Shown one piece after another: positions 7,623 to 16,486 of a DNA stretch of 32,726 bases. Position 1 is the first letter of the stretch. Every line of letters starts with the position of its first letter. The notes under the pieces were generated by a model. That model did no database searches. It had not been told where the DNA came from and worked only from the letters and a program-made list of their open reading frames with translations. This stretch comes from Natronohydrobacter sp. (GTDB lineage: Bacteria > Pseudomonadota > Alphaproteobacteria > Rhodobacterales > Rhodobacteraceae), in contig SKSL01000186.1 of NCBI GenBank assembly GCA_007123015.1, forward strand, positions 1-32,726. Reading direction: 5' to 3'. Both the position numbers and the translations under genes were made by a program.

Positions 7623-9287
7623 TTATTTGTTCATGGCCCGGCTAAGAATGATCACAGGCAAAATACCCACGGCCACAATAAGCAGGGCCGAGGTCGAGGC
7701 CTCTTCGAGCCGCCCGTCCTGCGCCAGCCGAAAGGTGCGAATGGCCAATGTGTCGAAATTGAACGGCCGCAGGATCAGCGTCGCGGGCAGTTCCTTCATC
7801 ACATCGGCAAAGACAAAGATCGCCGCCGCCAGCACGCCCCGGCGCAAGAGCGGCACATGCACGCGCATCAGCACGCCAGACGGGCTTTCGCCCAGATTGC
7901 GCGCCGCGTCATCCATGCTGGGCGGGATGCGCTGAAACGCCGTGTCCACGGTTTTCAGCGCCACGGCCAGATAGCGCACGACATAGGCAAAGAGTAGCGC
8001 CACAATGGTCCCGCTCAGCAACAGCCCGGTCGAGATACCGAAATTTGCGCGCATGAAACTGTCCACTGTGTTGTCGAAAAACCCCAGCGGGGTCAGCACA
8101 CCCACAGCGATCACGGCACCGGGCATCGCGTAGCCCATGGACGCGGCCTGCATCGCGCCGCTGATCGCCATTCCGCCTTGCTGACGCCGCGCGTAGCTCA
8201 GGAAAACCGCAAGGCAGATCAGGATCAGCGCCGCCGCTCCGGCAAGCGTGATGCTGTTGCGGATGAAGGCGAAGAAACGCGGCCCCCAGAAGGGATCGCC
8301 TGCGATGATCGACAAGCGCAACAACTCACCCGCAGGCAGCAGGAAACCCAGCAGAACCGGGATCGCGCAAATGAGCGCGGCCAGCGCAGCCTGCTTGCGG
8401 CCAAGGGCCATGCGCTTGAGCGCGCGCGAACGTCCGCCGCGATTGGAATCGAACCGCTTGCTGCCGCGGATCACGCGCTCGATCAGAAAGGCCGTCGCCA
8501 CGAAACAGACCAGAAGCGCCGCCAGCTGCGAAGCCGCGACGGGCGAACTACGCCCGAACCAGGTCCGGAAAATTCCTGTGGTCATGGTCTGCACGCCCAG
8601 ATGCACCATGGCACCATATTCGGCCAGCGTCTCCATCGCGACAAAGGCCGCACCGGCCGCTATGGCAGGCCAGGCCATCGGCAGTGCGACCCGGCGAAAT
8701 GACTGCGCCCGACTGTAGCCCAGCGCGCGGGCCGAATCCATCATGTCCTGCGACTGGCCAAGGAAGGCCGCCCGCGAGAGCAGATAGACATAAGGGTAGA
8801 GCACCAGCGCCATCAGCATGATGGCCCCGGGCAGCGAGGCCATTTGCGGAAACCAGTAATCCCCGCGGCCCCAGCCGAAAACCTCGCGCAGCCATGTCTG
8901 GACCGGACCCCAATAGCTAAGCCGGTCGAAATAGACATAGGCGATCACATAGGCGGGCATCGCCATGGGCAGCATCAGCGCCCATTCAAAAACGCGCCTC
9001 CCCGGAAAGTCAAAGGCCGAGACCAGCCAGCCCGTCGTGACCCCGATCACGGTCGCAAGTGTCAGCACCCCGAACACCATGATCAGCGAGTTCTGCACAT
9101 AAAGCGGCAGCACGGTCGCTGCAAGCTGCGCCCAGACACCATCCGATGACATGAACACCCGGCTGAGAACTGTCACAATCGGAAGCAGGATGACCGCGAT
9201 GATCAGGACCGCGACAGTGGTCCATGGGGACAAGCGCCAGCGCCGCGCGCCAGCGGGACGCGCCTGCGTTTCCGAAACAGAGGTCAT
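7623..9287 (-). CDS. Iron(III)-type ABC transporter permease, FbpB/SfuB-like, double-domain
   Basis: 554 residues with about 12 transmembrane helices in two tandem permease (BPD_transp_1) domains, as in FbpB. Each has an EAA loop that contacts the ATPase: DSARALGYSRAQSFRRVALP near residue 185 and DAARNLGESPSGVLMRVHVP near 465. The gene would form the inner membrane channel for ferric iron delivered by a periplasmic FbpA-type protein. Neither a binding protein nor an ATPase gene is next to it, so it works with partners encoded elsewhere. Transcription is monocistronic and convergent with the MFS gene. A strong promoter and a possible iron box lie upstream (9315-9344). Thiamine or other double-domain permeases are less likely alternatives. 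Confidence 0.88.
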   Translation of the reverse strand: MTSVSETQARPAGARRWRLSPWTTVAVLIIAVILLPIVTVLSRVFMSSDGVWAQLAATVLPLYVQNSLIMVFGVLTLATVIGVTTGWLVSAFDFPGRRVFEWALMLPMAMPAYVIAYVYFDRLSYWGPVQTWLREVFGWGRGDYWFPQMASLPGAIMLMALVLYPYVYLLSRAAFLGQSQDMMDSARALGYSRAQSFRRVALPMAWPAIAAGAAFVAMETLAEYGAMVHLGVQTMTTGIFRTWFGRSSPVAASQLAALLVCFVATAFLIERVIRGSKRFDSNRGGRSRALKRMALGRKQAALAALICAIPVLLGFLLPAGELLRLSIIAGDPFWGPRFFAFIRNSITLAGAAALILICLAVFLSYARRQQGGMAISGAMQAASMGYAMPGAVIAVGVLTPLGFFDNTVDSFMRANFGISTGLLLSGTIVALLFAYVVRYLAVALKTVDTAFQRIPPSMDDAARNLGESPSGVLMRVHVPLLRRGVLAAAIFVFADVMKELPATLILRPFNFDTLAIRTFRLAQDGRLEEASTSALLIVAVGILPVIILSRAMNK

Positions 9288-9314
9288 GATCAGCTTTCAG
9301 TTATCACGGCTATG

Positions 9315-9344
9315 CTCATACGAATTCTTGAGTGTTCTTGTCAA
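9315..9344 (-). promoter_or_regulatory. Promoter of the iron permease gene
   Basis: Read on the minus strand: TTGACA (9344-9339), an 18-nt spacer and TATGAG (9320-9315). The -35 is a perfect consensus. It lies about 30 nt upstream of the permease ATG at 9287. Confidence 0.6.
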
Positions 9345-9362
9345 CCTCTCGAATTTAGGTTG
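9328..9362. promoter_or_regulatory. Possible iron-responsive box and adjoining dyad
   Basis: TTGA-N9-TCAA at 9328-9344 matches the TGA-N9-TCA form proposed for RirA and the Rhodobacteraceae iron box, and it covers the -35 hexamer of the permease promoter. A second dyad, CAACCT-N9-AGGTTG at 9342-9362, overlaps its edge. The motif identity is from memory of published comparative work. The remaining gap to 9584 shows nothing further; the open frame running through it is an artificial extension of the next gene. Confidence 0.45.
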
Positions 9363-9584
9363 CCCAATATGAATCGGATGTTCCGGCCTGAGCAGCCAAC
9401 CTGGTGGGCAGCTCTGTCGCAAGCAGGCAAGACACGATCAACAGGGGCGTTCCATGTTTCGAGCTGCAGCAGCCACCGACCACCGTCCAATCCGCCAGAC
9501 TTGTCCTGTTCTTGCGCGCTGCCCGGTAACGATCAGCGTCACTCTGATCTTGCAGCGACGCGGGCCGCGTTGCACAGTCGCGCC

Positions 9585-10796
9585 ATGCCGTTTCGCTTTC
9601 TGCACACTGCCGATCTGCATCTCGACAGCCCCTTGCGCAGTCTGGCCCTGCGCGACCCCGCGCTGGCCGATCTGATCGCCGAGGCCTCGCGCCTGACACT
9701 GCGCCGGATCATTGATCTGGCGCTGGCCGAGCAGGTCGATGCCGTGCTGATTGCGGGCGATCTTTATGATGGCAACCAGACCAGCATGAAAACCGCGCGG
9801 TTTCTGGTCGCGCAGCTGGCCCGGCTGGGCCCCGCCGGGATCCGCGTCTTCATAATCCGGGGCAATCATGACGCCGAAGCGACCATCACTCGCGAATTGA
9901 GCTTCCCCGATCATATCCATGTCTTCGGCAGCAAGGCAGATGTTGCGTTGATCGAAACAGGCGCGGAGCGCATCGCGATCCACGGGCTGAGTTTCCGCGA
10001 CAAACATGCGCCCGAAAGCCTGTTGCCGCGCTACAAGGCCCCTGTGCCCGATGCGCGCAATATCGGCATGATGCATACCTCGCTGAATGGTGCGCCCGGT
10101 CATGACCCCTATGCGCCCTGCGCGCTCTCGGATCTGCAGGCCAGCGGTTTCGACTATTGGGCTTTGGGGCATATCCACAAGCGCGCCGAATATCCGGGGG
10201 ATGCGCATGTGACCATGCCCGGCATCCCGCAAGGCCGCGACATCGGCGAAGCAGGCGCAGGCAGCGTGACACTTGTCAGCCTGTCTGAGAGCGGCCTTTC
10301 CACGCAAGCGCATATCGTGTCCGAAGCGGCCTTCGCGCTCGTGCCAGTCGATCTCTCGGGGCTGACGGATTGGCGCGATCTGCGCGATACTGTCACCACA
10401 GCGCTTGACGCCGCCCGCCTGCCCGCGCCGCATCTGGTCGCGCGCTTGGTGCTGCGCGGGGACACAGCGCTCGCGCCCCGGCTCTGGCGCGACCGCGATC
10501 TGGCCCTGGCCGAAGCGCAAGAGGCCGCGCGCGCCCTCAGCGGGGTCTGGGTCGAGAAACTGACACTGGATCTGGGCCAGAAGACCCCGGCCTCGGGGGC
10601 TCTGGCTGATCTGGCGCAGGTGATCGCAGCAGATGTGCGCCACAGCCCGGCCTATGGCGATGCGCTCGAAGGGCTGCGCCGGGATCTGGAACATGCGCTG
10701 CCGCCAGAAGCCCGCGATGCGGTCGCAAAGATCACGCCCGAGCAGATCGACGCCGGCATCGCAGAGCTGCTCGCGCGCCTGAGCGGGGAGCCGTGA
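9585..10796 (+). CDS. DNA repair exonuclease, YhaO/SbcD-like metallophosphoesterase
   Basis: 403 residues from ATG 9585 (MPFRFLHTADLHLDSPLRS), which is the family start; the frame is open to 9312 but that stretch has no homologous look. Calcineurin-type metal motifs are complete: D10-x-H12, GDLYD (58-62), GNHD (93-96), H164 and GHIH (195-198). These bind two Mn2+ ions for 3'-5' exonuclease and endonuclease activity in the SbcD/Mre11 family. The C-terminal third is the less conserved capping and partner-binding part. It overlaps the following SMC-like ATPase gene by one base (TGATG), so the two products surely form one complex acting on DNA ends, as for Bacillus YhaO-YhaN. Confidence 0.9.
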   Translation: MPFRFLHTADLHLDSPLRSLALRDPALADLIAEASRLTLRRIIDLALAEQVDAVLIAGDLYDGNQTSMKTARFLVAQLARLGPAGIRVFIIRGNHDAEATITRELSFPDHIHVFGSKADVALIETGAERIAIHGLSFRDKHAPESLLPRYKAPVPDARNIGMMHTSLNGAPGHDPYAPCALSDLQASGFDYWALGHIHKRAEYPGDAHVTMPGIPQGRDIGEAGAGSVTLVSLSESGLSTQAHIVSEAAFALVPVDLSGLTDWRDLRDTVTTALDAARLPAPHLVARLVLRGDTALAPRLWRDRDLALAEAQEAARALSGVWVEKLTLDLGQKTPASGALADLAQVIAADVRHSPAYGDALEGLRRDLEHALPPEARDAVAKITPEQIDAGIAELLARLSGEP

Positions 10797-13700
10797 TGCG
10801 CCTGTGCTCGCTTGGTCTGATCCGCTATGGCCATTTCACCGAGACGCGGCTCAACTTGCCAAAGCCTGCCGATGGGCCGGATCTGCATGTGATCTTCGGC
10901 CCGAACGAGGCCGGGAAATCCACGCTTCTCTCTGGCTGGCTGGATCTGCTTTACGGGATCCCGGCGCGCACGGGCTATAATTTCCAGCATGACAACCGCG
11001 CTTTGCGGCTGGAGGCTGAAATCACCAACCCATCCGGCGCGCTGCATCTGGCGCGGATCAAGGGCAATGCCAACACCTTGCGCGATCAGCAAAGTGACCA
11101 GCCTTTGCCCGAATCGCTTTTGTCAGCCGCGCTTGGGGGGCTTGGTCGCACGGCTTATACGACCATGTTCTCGCTCGATGATGTCACGATCGAAGCGGGC
11201 GGCGAGAGCATCCTGTCGTCGCAAGGCGAACTTGGCGAATTGCTGTTCTCTGCCAGTGCCGGGCTGGCAGGTCTGGGCACCGAGCTGCGCGATATCAAGA
11301 GCGAGGCGGCGCAATGGTTCGAGCCGGGGAAGCGCAAATTCACGCTGGCCGAGCATAAGAAAGCGCTCGCAGATCTGAAGTCGCAGCGCGATGCGGGCGA
11401 TCTTCAGGCATCGCAATGGCGCAAGCTGAAAGACACCCTTGCGCAGGCTGAAACGGCCTATGCCGCTGCGCGCGATAAGCGCCGCGCGACTCAGGCGCGC
11501 CTGTCAGATCTGGACCGCGATCTGGGCGCGCTGCGCGATCTGGCCCGCCTGCGCCGGATCGAACGCCAACTGGAAGCGCTGCCCGCCCCGCAGGACCTGC
11601 CCGCGGACTGGGGCGTGACCCTGCCTGATTGGCAGCGGGAAGAAAGCCGGATTGCCGCGCTGCTGCCGGAAGCGGAACAGGCCCTTGCCCAGCTTGACAC
11701 AGAGCTTGCTGCCCTGCCCGCCCCGGATCGCGCCGATGCCCTTGCGCCCGAGTTGGAAACGATCGAGCGGGACTTCGGCGCAGTGGCCAAGGAACTGTCC
11801 GACCTGCCCCGCCGCCACGCGGCCCTGCAGCAGATCATGGATGAGATGGACCGCCTTGCGGCCCGTCTGGGGCGCGACAATCTCACAGCGTCTGACGCGC
11901 TGTTGCCAGAACCGACCCTTGCCGAACTCTCCACGCTGCTCGACCAGCACACGGCGCTCGACACGACATGCCAGCAAGCCCAGCGCGAAGCCGCCCGCGC
12001 GCGTGCCGCCCTGCCCGAGGCCGAGGACAGCGCGCCGTTTGATGACGCCGCGCTGGCCCGTCTTGCCCCGCTGGTGGCCGAGCTGCGCCGCGCCGATCTT
12101 TTGCGCGCAGCCACAGAAGCCATGAGCGCGCAAGCGACCGCGCGCGCTGTGTGTGATCAGGCCCTGCGCCAATTGGCCCCATGGCAGGGCGATGGGGCCG
12201 CGCTCGCCGCGCTGGACCTGCCAACGCCCGAAAGCCTGCGCGCTCTGGACACAGCCCTGGCCCAGACCGCCCAAGCCTTGCGCGATGCCCGCGCCGAGGC
12301 GCTGCAACATGAAGAGCGCGGCGCAAGTCTGCGCGCCGGGCTGGCCGAGATGGCAGACCTTAGCCCGGAACAGGTGGCTGACCTGCGCGCAGCACGGGAC
12401 CGCGCGTGGCAGGCGCATAAGGCCAGTTTGACGCAAGAGAGCGCGCAAGATTTCGAAGCCGCGATGCATGCCGATGATCGTATCCGCGCTACCCAGATCG
12501 AGCAGGCCCGCCAAGGCGAACGCCTGCGCGCCTTGCGCGAAGCCGAAAGCGCGCTGGGCCTCGCCCAGACCCGGATCGCGAAGCTGGAACGCCGCGCAGC
12601 CGAGCATGACGCCGAGGTTGCAGCACTCTGGGCCAGAATACTCCCGGAGGCAGAGCCGCGGAGCCTTGCGGATTTCACAGCATGGCTTGCGCGGCGCGAT
12701 ACAGCCCTCGATGCACAGGCAGCCCTTGATCGCACTGACGCGCAGGCGCAGGCCATCGCCGGGCAGATTCAGGCGGCTTGCGACACGCTTTGCGCGACGC
12801 TCACGACGCTTGGACGCGCGCTGCCCAACCCTGATTTCGCCACGGCCTTGGCAGAGGCCGAAGCCACGCTGGCTGCCGCCGACCGCCTGCGCCTGATTGA
12901 GGCGCAGCGCCGCGAACTTGCCCAACGGCAGGCCGCGCGCGCGCAGGAAGAAGCCACCATGGCTGACTGGCAGGCGCGATGCGACGATCTCTGCGCGACA
13001 TGCTGGCTCGGAAGGCCCAGTCCCGCTGTCGCAGAGCTGCGCCGCCTTCTGCCGATCCTGCGCCAGCTTGCCCAGAAAGACCAAGAGCGGGTCAGGATGG
13101 TGCAGCGCATCGCCAGTATCGATAAGGACATCACGCAATTCACAGCGCAGCTGCACCAGATCGCCACAGATCTGGGGGTGCACTCTGAAGCGGATATCCG
13201 CGTGCTTTGGCCCAGGCTGCGCGCGCGGCTGCAAGAGGCCCGCACCCGGCAAAGCGCGCGCCAGCGTCTGCGCGATGCCCGCGGCACTGCGCAGGACCGG
13301 CTGAATGATCTGCGCGACAGCCAGCAAGTTCTGACCCGGACCCTAGCGCCACTGCGCGCGCAGTTCGGCACAGCGCCGCTTGCCGAGATTTCAGCGCAGC
13401 TGACTGCAATCGAGCAGGCCAATGCTCTCGCGGCGGATCGCGACGCGCTTGAATCAGAGCTTGCCGAAACGCTCGCCTGCACCAAGCTAGCACCAGAAGC
13501 GGCACGGATCGAGGCGCTTGACCCTGCCGCCATGCACGCCGAGCGTGACGATCTGGAACTGCGGCTGACCGGCCAGCAGCGCGCGCAGGAAACGGCGTAT
13601 GCCGAACTGTCCGCTGCACAGAAGGCGCTCGATCAGGCCGACGATGACGCCCGCGCGGCGCGGTTGCAGTCCGAACGCCAGACACTGCTGGAACAGATCA

Positions 13701-14194
13701 CTGTCGAGGCGCAGGACTTCCTGGCCCGTCAGGCCGGGATCATCGCCTTCGAGCAGGCGCTGCGCCGCTACCGCGATACGCATCGCTCCAGCATGATGGC
13801 GCAGGCCAGTGCCGCGTTCGCGCTGCTCACAGATGGCCGCTATCAGGGGCTGACCAGCCAGCCTGACGGGCGCCGCGATGTGTTGATCGCGCAACTGGCC
13901 GAGGGCGGGTCGAAGAATGTTCAGGATCTGTCGAAAGGCACGCGGTTTCAGCTCTACCTGGCCCTGCGTGCGGCCGGTTTCGCCGAATTGGCCAAAGCGC
14001 GCCCGCTGGTCCCATTCATCGCCGATGACATTCTTGAAACCTTCGACGATACGCGCGCCGAGGCCGCCTTTCGCCTGTTCGGTCAGATGGCCGAGCAAGG
14101 GCAGGTGATCTACCTGACCCACCACGCGCATCTGTGCGATATTGCGCGCCGCGTCTGCCCCACTGTGCAGCTGCATCGCCTGAGCGCAGGATAA
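10796..14194 (+). CDS. YhaN-like AAA ATPase with long coiled coil (SbcC/Rad50-like partner)
   Basis: 1132 residues from ATG 10796; GGGGAG stands 5 nt before it, which favours it over the GTG one codon earlier. Walker A is GPNEAGKST at 35-43. The C-terminal half-site carries the ABC-type signature DLSKGTRFQLYLALR from about 1044 and Walker B FIADDILETFDD at about 1074-1085, then a conserved TLTHH-like segment (YLTHHAHL). Between lie some 850 residues of Ala, Arg, Gln and Glu-rich coiled coil. The LSKGT form instead of LSGGE is usual for YhaN. A cysteine cluster C729, C733, C736 is present but lies off-centre in the coil, so a Rad50-type zinc hook is doubtful. The product should bridge or hold DNA ends while the upstream nuclease trims them. 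Confidence 0.9.
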   Translation: MRLCSLGLIRYGHFTETRLNLPKPADGPDLHVIFGPNEAGKSTLLSGWLDLLYGIPARTGYNFQHDNRALRLEAEITNPSGALHLARIKGNANTLRDQQSDQPLPESLLSAALGGLGRTAYTTMFSLDDVTIEAGGESILSSQGELGELLFSASAGLAGLGTELRDIKSEAAQWFEPGKRKFTLAEHKKALADLKSQRDAGDLQASQWRKLKDTLAQAETAYAAARDKRRATQARLSDLDRDLGALRDLARLRRIERQLEALPAPQDLPADWGVTLPDWQREESRIAALLPEAEQALAQLDTELAALPAPDRADALAPELETIERDFGAVAKELSDLPRRHAALQQIMDEMDRLAARLGRDNLTASDALLPEPTLAELSTLLDQHTALDTTCQQAQREAARARAALPEAEDSAPFDDAALARLAPLVAELRRADLLRAATEAMSAQATARAVCDQALRQLAPWQGDGAALAALDLPTPESLRALDTALAQTAQALRDARAEALQHEERGASLRAGLAEMADLSPEQVADLRAARDRAWQAHKASLTQESAQDFEAAMHADDRIRATQIEQARQGERLRALREAESALGLAQTRIAKLERRAAEHDAEVAALWARILPEAEPRSLADFTAWLARRDTALDAQAALDRTDAQAQAIAGQIQAACDTLCATLTTLGRALPNPDFATALAEAEATLAAADRLRLIEAQRRELAQRQAARAQEEATMADWQARCDDLCATCWLGRPSPAVAELRRLLPILRQLAQKDQERVRMVQRIASIDKDITQFTAQLHQIATDLGVHSEADIRVLWPRLRARLQEARTRQSARQRLRDARGTAQDRLNDLRDSQQVLTRTLAPLRAQFGTAPLAEISAQLTAIEQANALAADRDALESELAETLACTKLAPEAARIEALDPAAMHAERDDLELRLTGQQRAQETAYAELSAAQKALDQADDDARAARLQSERQTLLEQITVEAQDFLARQAGIIAFEQALRRYRDTHRSSMMAQASAAFALLTDGRYQGLTSQPDGRRDVLIAQLAEGGSKNVQDLSKGTRFQLYLALRAAGFAELAKARPLVPFIADDILETFDDTRAEAAFRLFGQMAEQGQVIYLTHHAHLCDIARRVCPTVQLHRLSAG

Positions 14195-14273
14195 CCGGGC
14201 CATACCCGCAACACTTGACCTTGACCTTGCCCCTGCCGCCATGTGCAGATCAGCGGGCAGGCAAGAGGGTTTC

Positions 14274-15167
14274 ATGACCGCATCATTCAAGGCCGCGCTG
14301 TGGATGAGTGCCGCCATTTTCTCTTTCATCACCATGAGCGTGGCCGGACGCGCCGTGCAGAGCGAGCTTGATACGTTCGAGCTGATGTTCTGGCGCTCGC
14401 TGACAGGGTTGGCGATTGTCAGCATGATCGTGCTGGCGCTGCGCCGCCGCGACCCTGTGCGCCTGCGCCCGACGCGGCCCGGACTGCAGGCCCTGCGCCA
14501 TGTGGTGCATTTTGCCGGGCAGAATCTGTGGTTTTATGCGCTGATGCTTATCCCGTTGGCGCAGCTGGTGGCGCTTGAATTCACCATGCCGATCTGGGTC
14601 GCGCTGCTGGCCCCACTGCTGTTGGGCGAACACTTCACGCGCCAGCGGCTTGTGGTCGCAGCCCTCGGCTTCGCGGGTGTGCTGCTTGTCGCGCAACCCG
14701 GGTTTCAGACCTTCGGCACCGGTCATATGGCGGCCATGGGGGCCGCCCTGGGGTTTGCGCTGAATATCATATTGACGAAACAGATCATGCGACAGGACAG
14801 CGTGCTTTGCGTCTTGTTCTGGATGTCGCTCAGCCAAGGGCTGATGGCGCTTGTCCTCAGTCTGTGGGGCGGGTTCACCTGGCCCTCGTCAGCGATCTGG
14901 GGCTGGATCCTGCTGGTCGGAATCACGGGCCTGAGCGCCCATTTCGCTCTGAATTCCGCGCTTGCCCTTGCCCCTGCCACCACTGTCGCACCGATGGAAT
15001 TCGCGCGCCTGCCGCTGATCGCGCTGGTGGGGCTATGGCTGTTCGATGAGCCGCTTGACAGTTTGGTCTTTCTGGGTGCTGCAGTGATTTTCGGCGCGAA
15101 CTGGATCAATCTGCGCCGGGCGGATGCGGGGCTTGTACGCCAGGGCCTGACACGTGATCCGTCCTGA
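14274..15167 (+). CDS. EamA/DMT-family transporter
   Basis: 297 residues from ATG 14274, preceded by AAGAGGG; an ATG 33 nt upstream lacks a good ribosome site and adds a polar tail. Ten transmembrane helices are predicted as two five-helix EamA repeats. The repeat ends contain the usual PLAQLVALEFTMPIWVALLAP segment (about residues 90-110) and ALALAPATTVAPMEFARLPL (about 230-250), where the second half mirrors the first. Members export amino acids, metabolites or nucleotides; the substrate is not evident. The gene follows the YhaN gene by 79 nt and could be read through or start from its own promoter, where TTGACC occurs twice. Confidence 0.87.
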   Translation: MTASFKAALWMSAAIFSFITMSVAGRAVQSELDTFELMFWRSLTGLAIVSMIVLALRRRDPVRLRPTRPGLQALRHVVHFAGQNLWFYALMLIPLAQLVALEFTMPIWVALLAPLLLGEHFTRQRLVVAALGFAGVLLVAQPGFQTFGTGHMAAMGAALGFALNIILTKQIMRQDSVLCVLFWMSLSQGLMALVLSLWGGFTWPSSAIWGWILLVGITGLSAHFALNSALALAPATTVAPMEFARLPLIALVGLWLFDEPLDSLVFLGAAVIFGANWINLRRADAGLVRQGLTRDPS

Positions 15168-15265
15168 GCGGAACATGCGTGCTCCCGGAGTTTTCAGGAA
15201 CCTCGTTGCAAAAAGCCTGTTCACAGAAAGGCGGAACTGTGGTTTTTAACAGGGGCTCGTCTGTA

Positions 15266-15277
15266 TTGACGCGTCAA
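15266..15277. promoter_or_regulatory. Perfect palindrome upstream of the second TRAP operon
   Basis: TTGACGCGTCAA is a perfect 12-bp palindrome 24 nt before the takP-type start. Its size and place suit a dimeric repressor such as a GntR or LacI type, but no regulator gene is adjacent. A weak promoter candidate lies just upstream (TTCACA, 17 nt, TTTTTA). The 134-nt gap holds nothing else. Confidence 0.4.
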
Positions 15278-15301
15278 GACAAAATACCATGGGAGGACTA
15301 T

Positions 15302-16411
15302 ATGGATCGTCGTTCATTTCTGAAAACCTCGGCACTCGGCGGCACTGCGGCTGCGGCCTCGACACTCGCTGCGCCCGCTGTCGCACAGGGTCGCATCACC
15401 TGGCGAATGGTCACCACATGGCCGCGCAATTTCCCCGGTCTGGGCACTGGCGCGCAGCGCGTGGCCGACCGGATCAACGCCGCCGCCGATGGCGCACTGA
15501 CCATCGAAGTCTTTGCTGCAGGCGAGATGGTCCCTGCACTGCAATCGCTTGATGCGGTCATCGATGGCTCTGCGGAAATGAGCCATGGTGCCGCCTATTA
15601 CTGGCTGAACAAGTCGCAGGGTCTGGGCTTCTTTACCGGGGTTCCCTTTGGAATGACCTCGCGCGAATTGGCAGCATGGGTGCGCTATCTGGGCGGGCAG
15701 GAACTTTGGGACGACATCTATGATGATTTCGGTCTTATCGGCTTCCTGTCGGGCGACACGGGCACGCAGGCCGGTGGCTGGTTCCAGAATGAACTTTCGG
15801 GCATTGACGACATTCAGGGCATTCGCTTCCGCACACCCGGTCTGGGCGGTCAGGTCTGGCAGAAGATGGGCGCGTCGGTCACCAACCTGGCCGGTGGTGA
15901 AATCTTTGCGGCGCTGCAATCGGGCGCCTTGGATGCCGCTGAATTCGTGGGCCCTTACAACGACCGCGCGCTGGGTTTCCATCAGGTCCGCAGCCATTAT
16001 TACACCATGTCCTTCATCGAGCCGGGTCTGGCGACCGAACTGGCCGTGGACAAGGCCAAATTCATGGACCTGCCTGCCAATCTGCAGGGCATAGTGCGCG
16101 ACGCCTGCCAGGCTGAATATGATCAGGTGCCATCGGAATTCTATGCCAATGACCCGATAGCGCTGGCGGATATGATCGAGAATCATGGCGTGATCGCGCA
16201 TAAGGACTGGCCCGAGAGCATTCTCGAAGCCGGTGCGGCAGCATCGCGTGAATTGCTGGTCGAAATTCTGGACGGGGGCGACACGAAGACAAAAGCGGTG
16301 GCGGAAAGCTTCGTGCAGAACCTCAACCTGCTGCGCACGCGCACCGAGAACACCGATCTGACATTCGCGCTGGCGCGCGAAAGGTATTTCGACATCTCGG
16401 ATCTGGGCTGA
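15302..16411 (+). CDS. TRAP transporter solute-binding protein, TakP-like, Tat-exported
   Basis: 369 residues from ATG 15302 with GGGAGG 6 nt before it; the frame extends upstream without support. The N-terminus MDRRSFLKTSALGG carries a twin-arginine (DRRSFLK) signal with cleavage after APAVAQ near residue 29, so the folded protein goes to the periplasm. The sequence resembles the Rhodobacter TakP group: GDTGTQAGGWF (151-161), IRFRTPGLGG with R175 and R177, and DAAEFVGPYND with E214, the sites that in TakP bind a 2-oxo acid and Na+. TakP has W after that Glu while this protein has F215, so the ligand may differ. It forms an operon with the dctQ and dctM genes downstream. Confidence 0.92.
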   Translation: MDRRSFLKTSALGGTAAAASTLAAPAVAQGRITWRMVTTWPRNFPGLGTGAQRVADRINAAADGALTIEVFAAGEMVPALQSLDAVIDGSAEMSHGAAYYWLNKSQGLGFFTGVPFGMTSRELAAWVRYLGGQELWDDIYDDFGLIGFLSGDTGTQAGGWFQNELSGIDDIQGIRFRTPGLGGQVWQKMGASVTNLAGGEIFAALQSGALDAAEFVGPYNDRALGFHQVRSHYYTMSFIEPGLATELAVDKAKFMDLPANLQGIVRDACQAEYDQVPSEFYANDPIALADMIENHGVIAHKDWPESILEAGAAASRELLVEILDGGDTKTKAVAESFVQNLNLLRTRTENTDLTFALARERYFDISDLG

Positions 16412-16434
16412 ACGGCCTGCTTCCTGAACATGCG

Positions 16435-16459
16435 TGGCCCCGGAACAGTTCCGGGGCCA
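16435..16459 (+). terminator. Intercistronic terminator-like hairpin after the TakP-type gene
   Basis: TGGCCCCGGAA (16435-16445) pairs perfectly with TTCCGGGGCCA (16449-16459), an 11-bp stem with a 3-nt loop, followed by TTTTCGCTTT. It is a good intrinsic terminator placed 28 nt before dctQ, so it should attenuate the permease genes relative to the binding protein. Confidence 0.75.
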
Positions 16460-16486
16460 TTTTCGCTTTAACTGCGGGAGAGCCTC

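Noticed and set aside
9312..9584. N-terminal extension of the YhaO-like reading frame
   Set aside because: The added 91 residues show no family match and cover the permease promoter; MPFRFLHTADLHLD at 9585 is the normal start.
12980..13003. Rad50-type zinc hook in the YhaN-like protein
   Set aside because: The cysteine cluster is at residue 729 of 1132, not at the centre of the coil, and the spacing is not CxxC alone.
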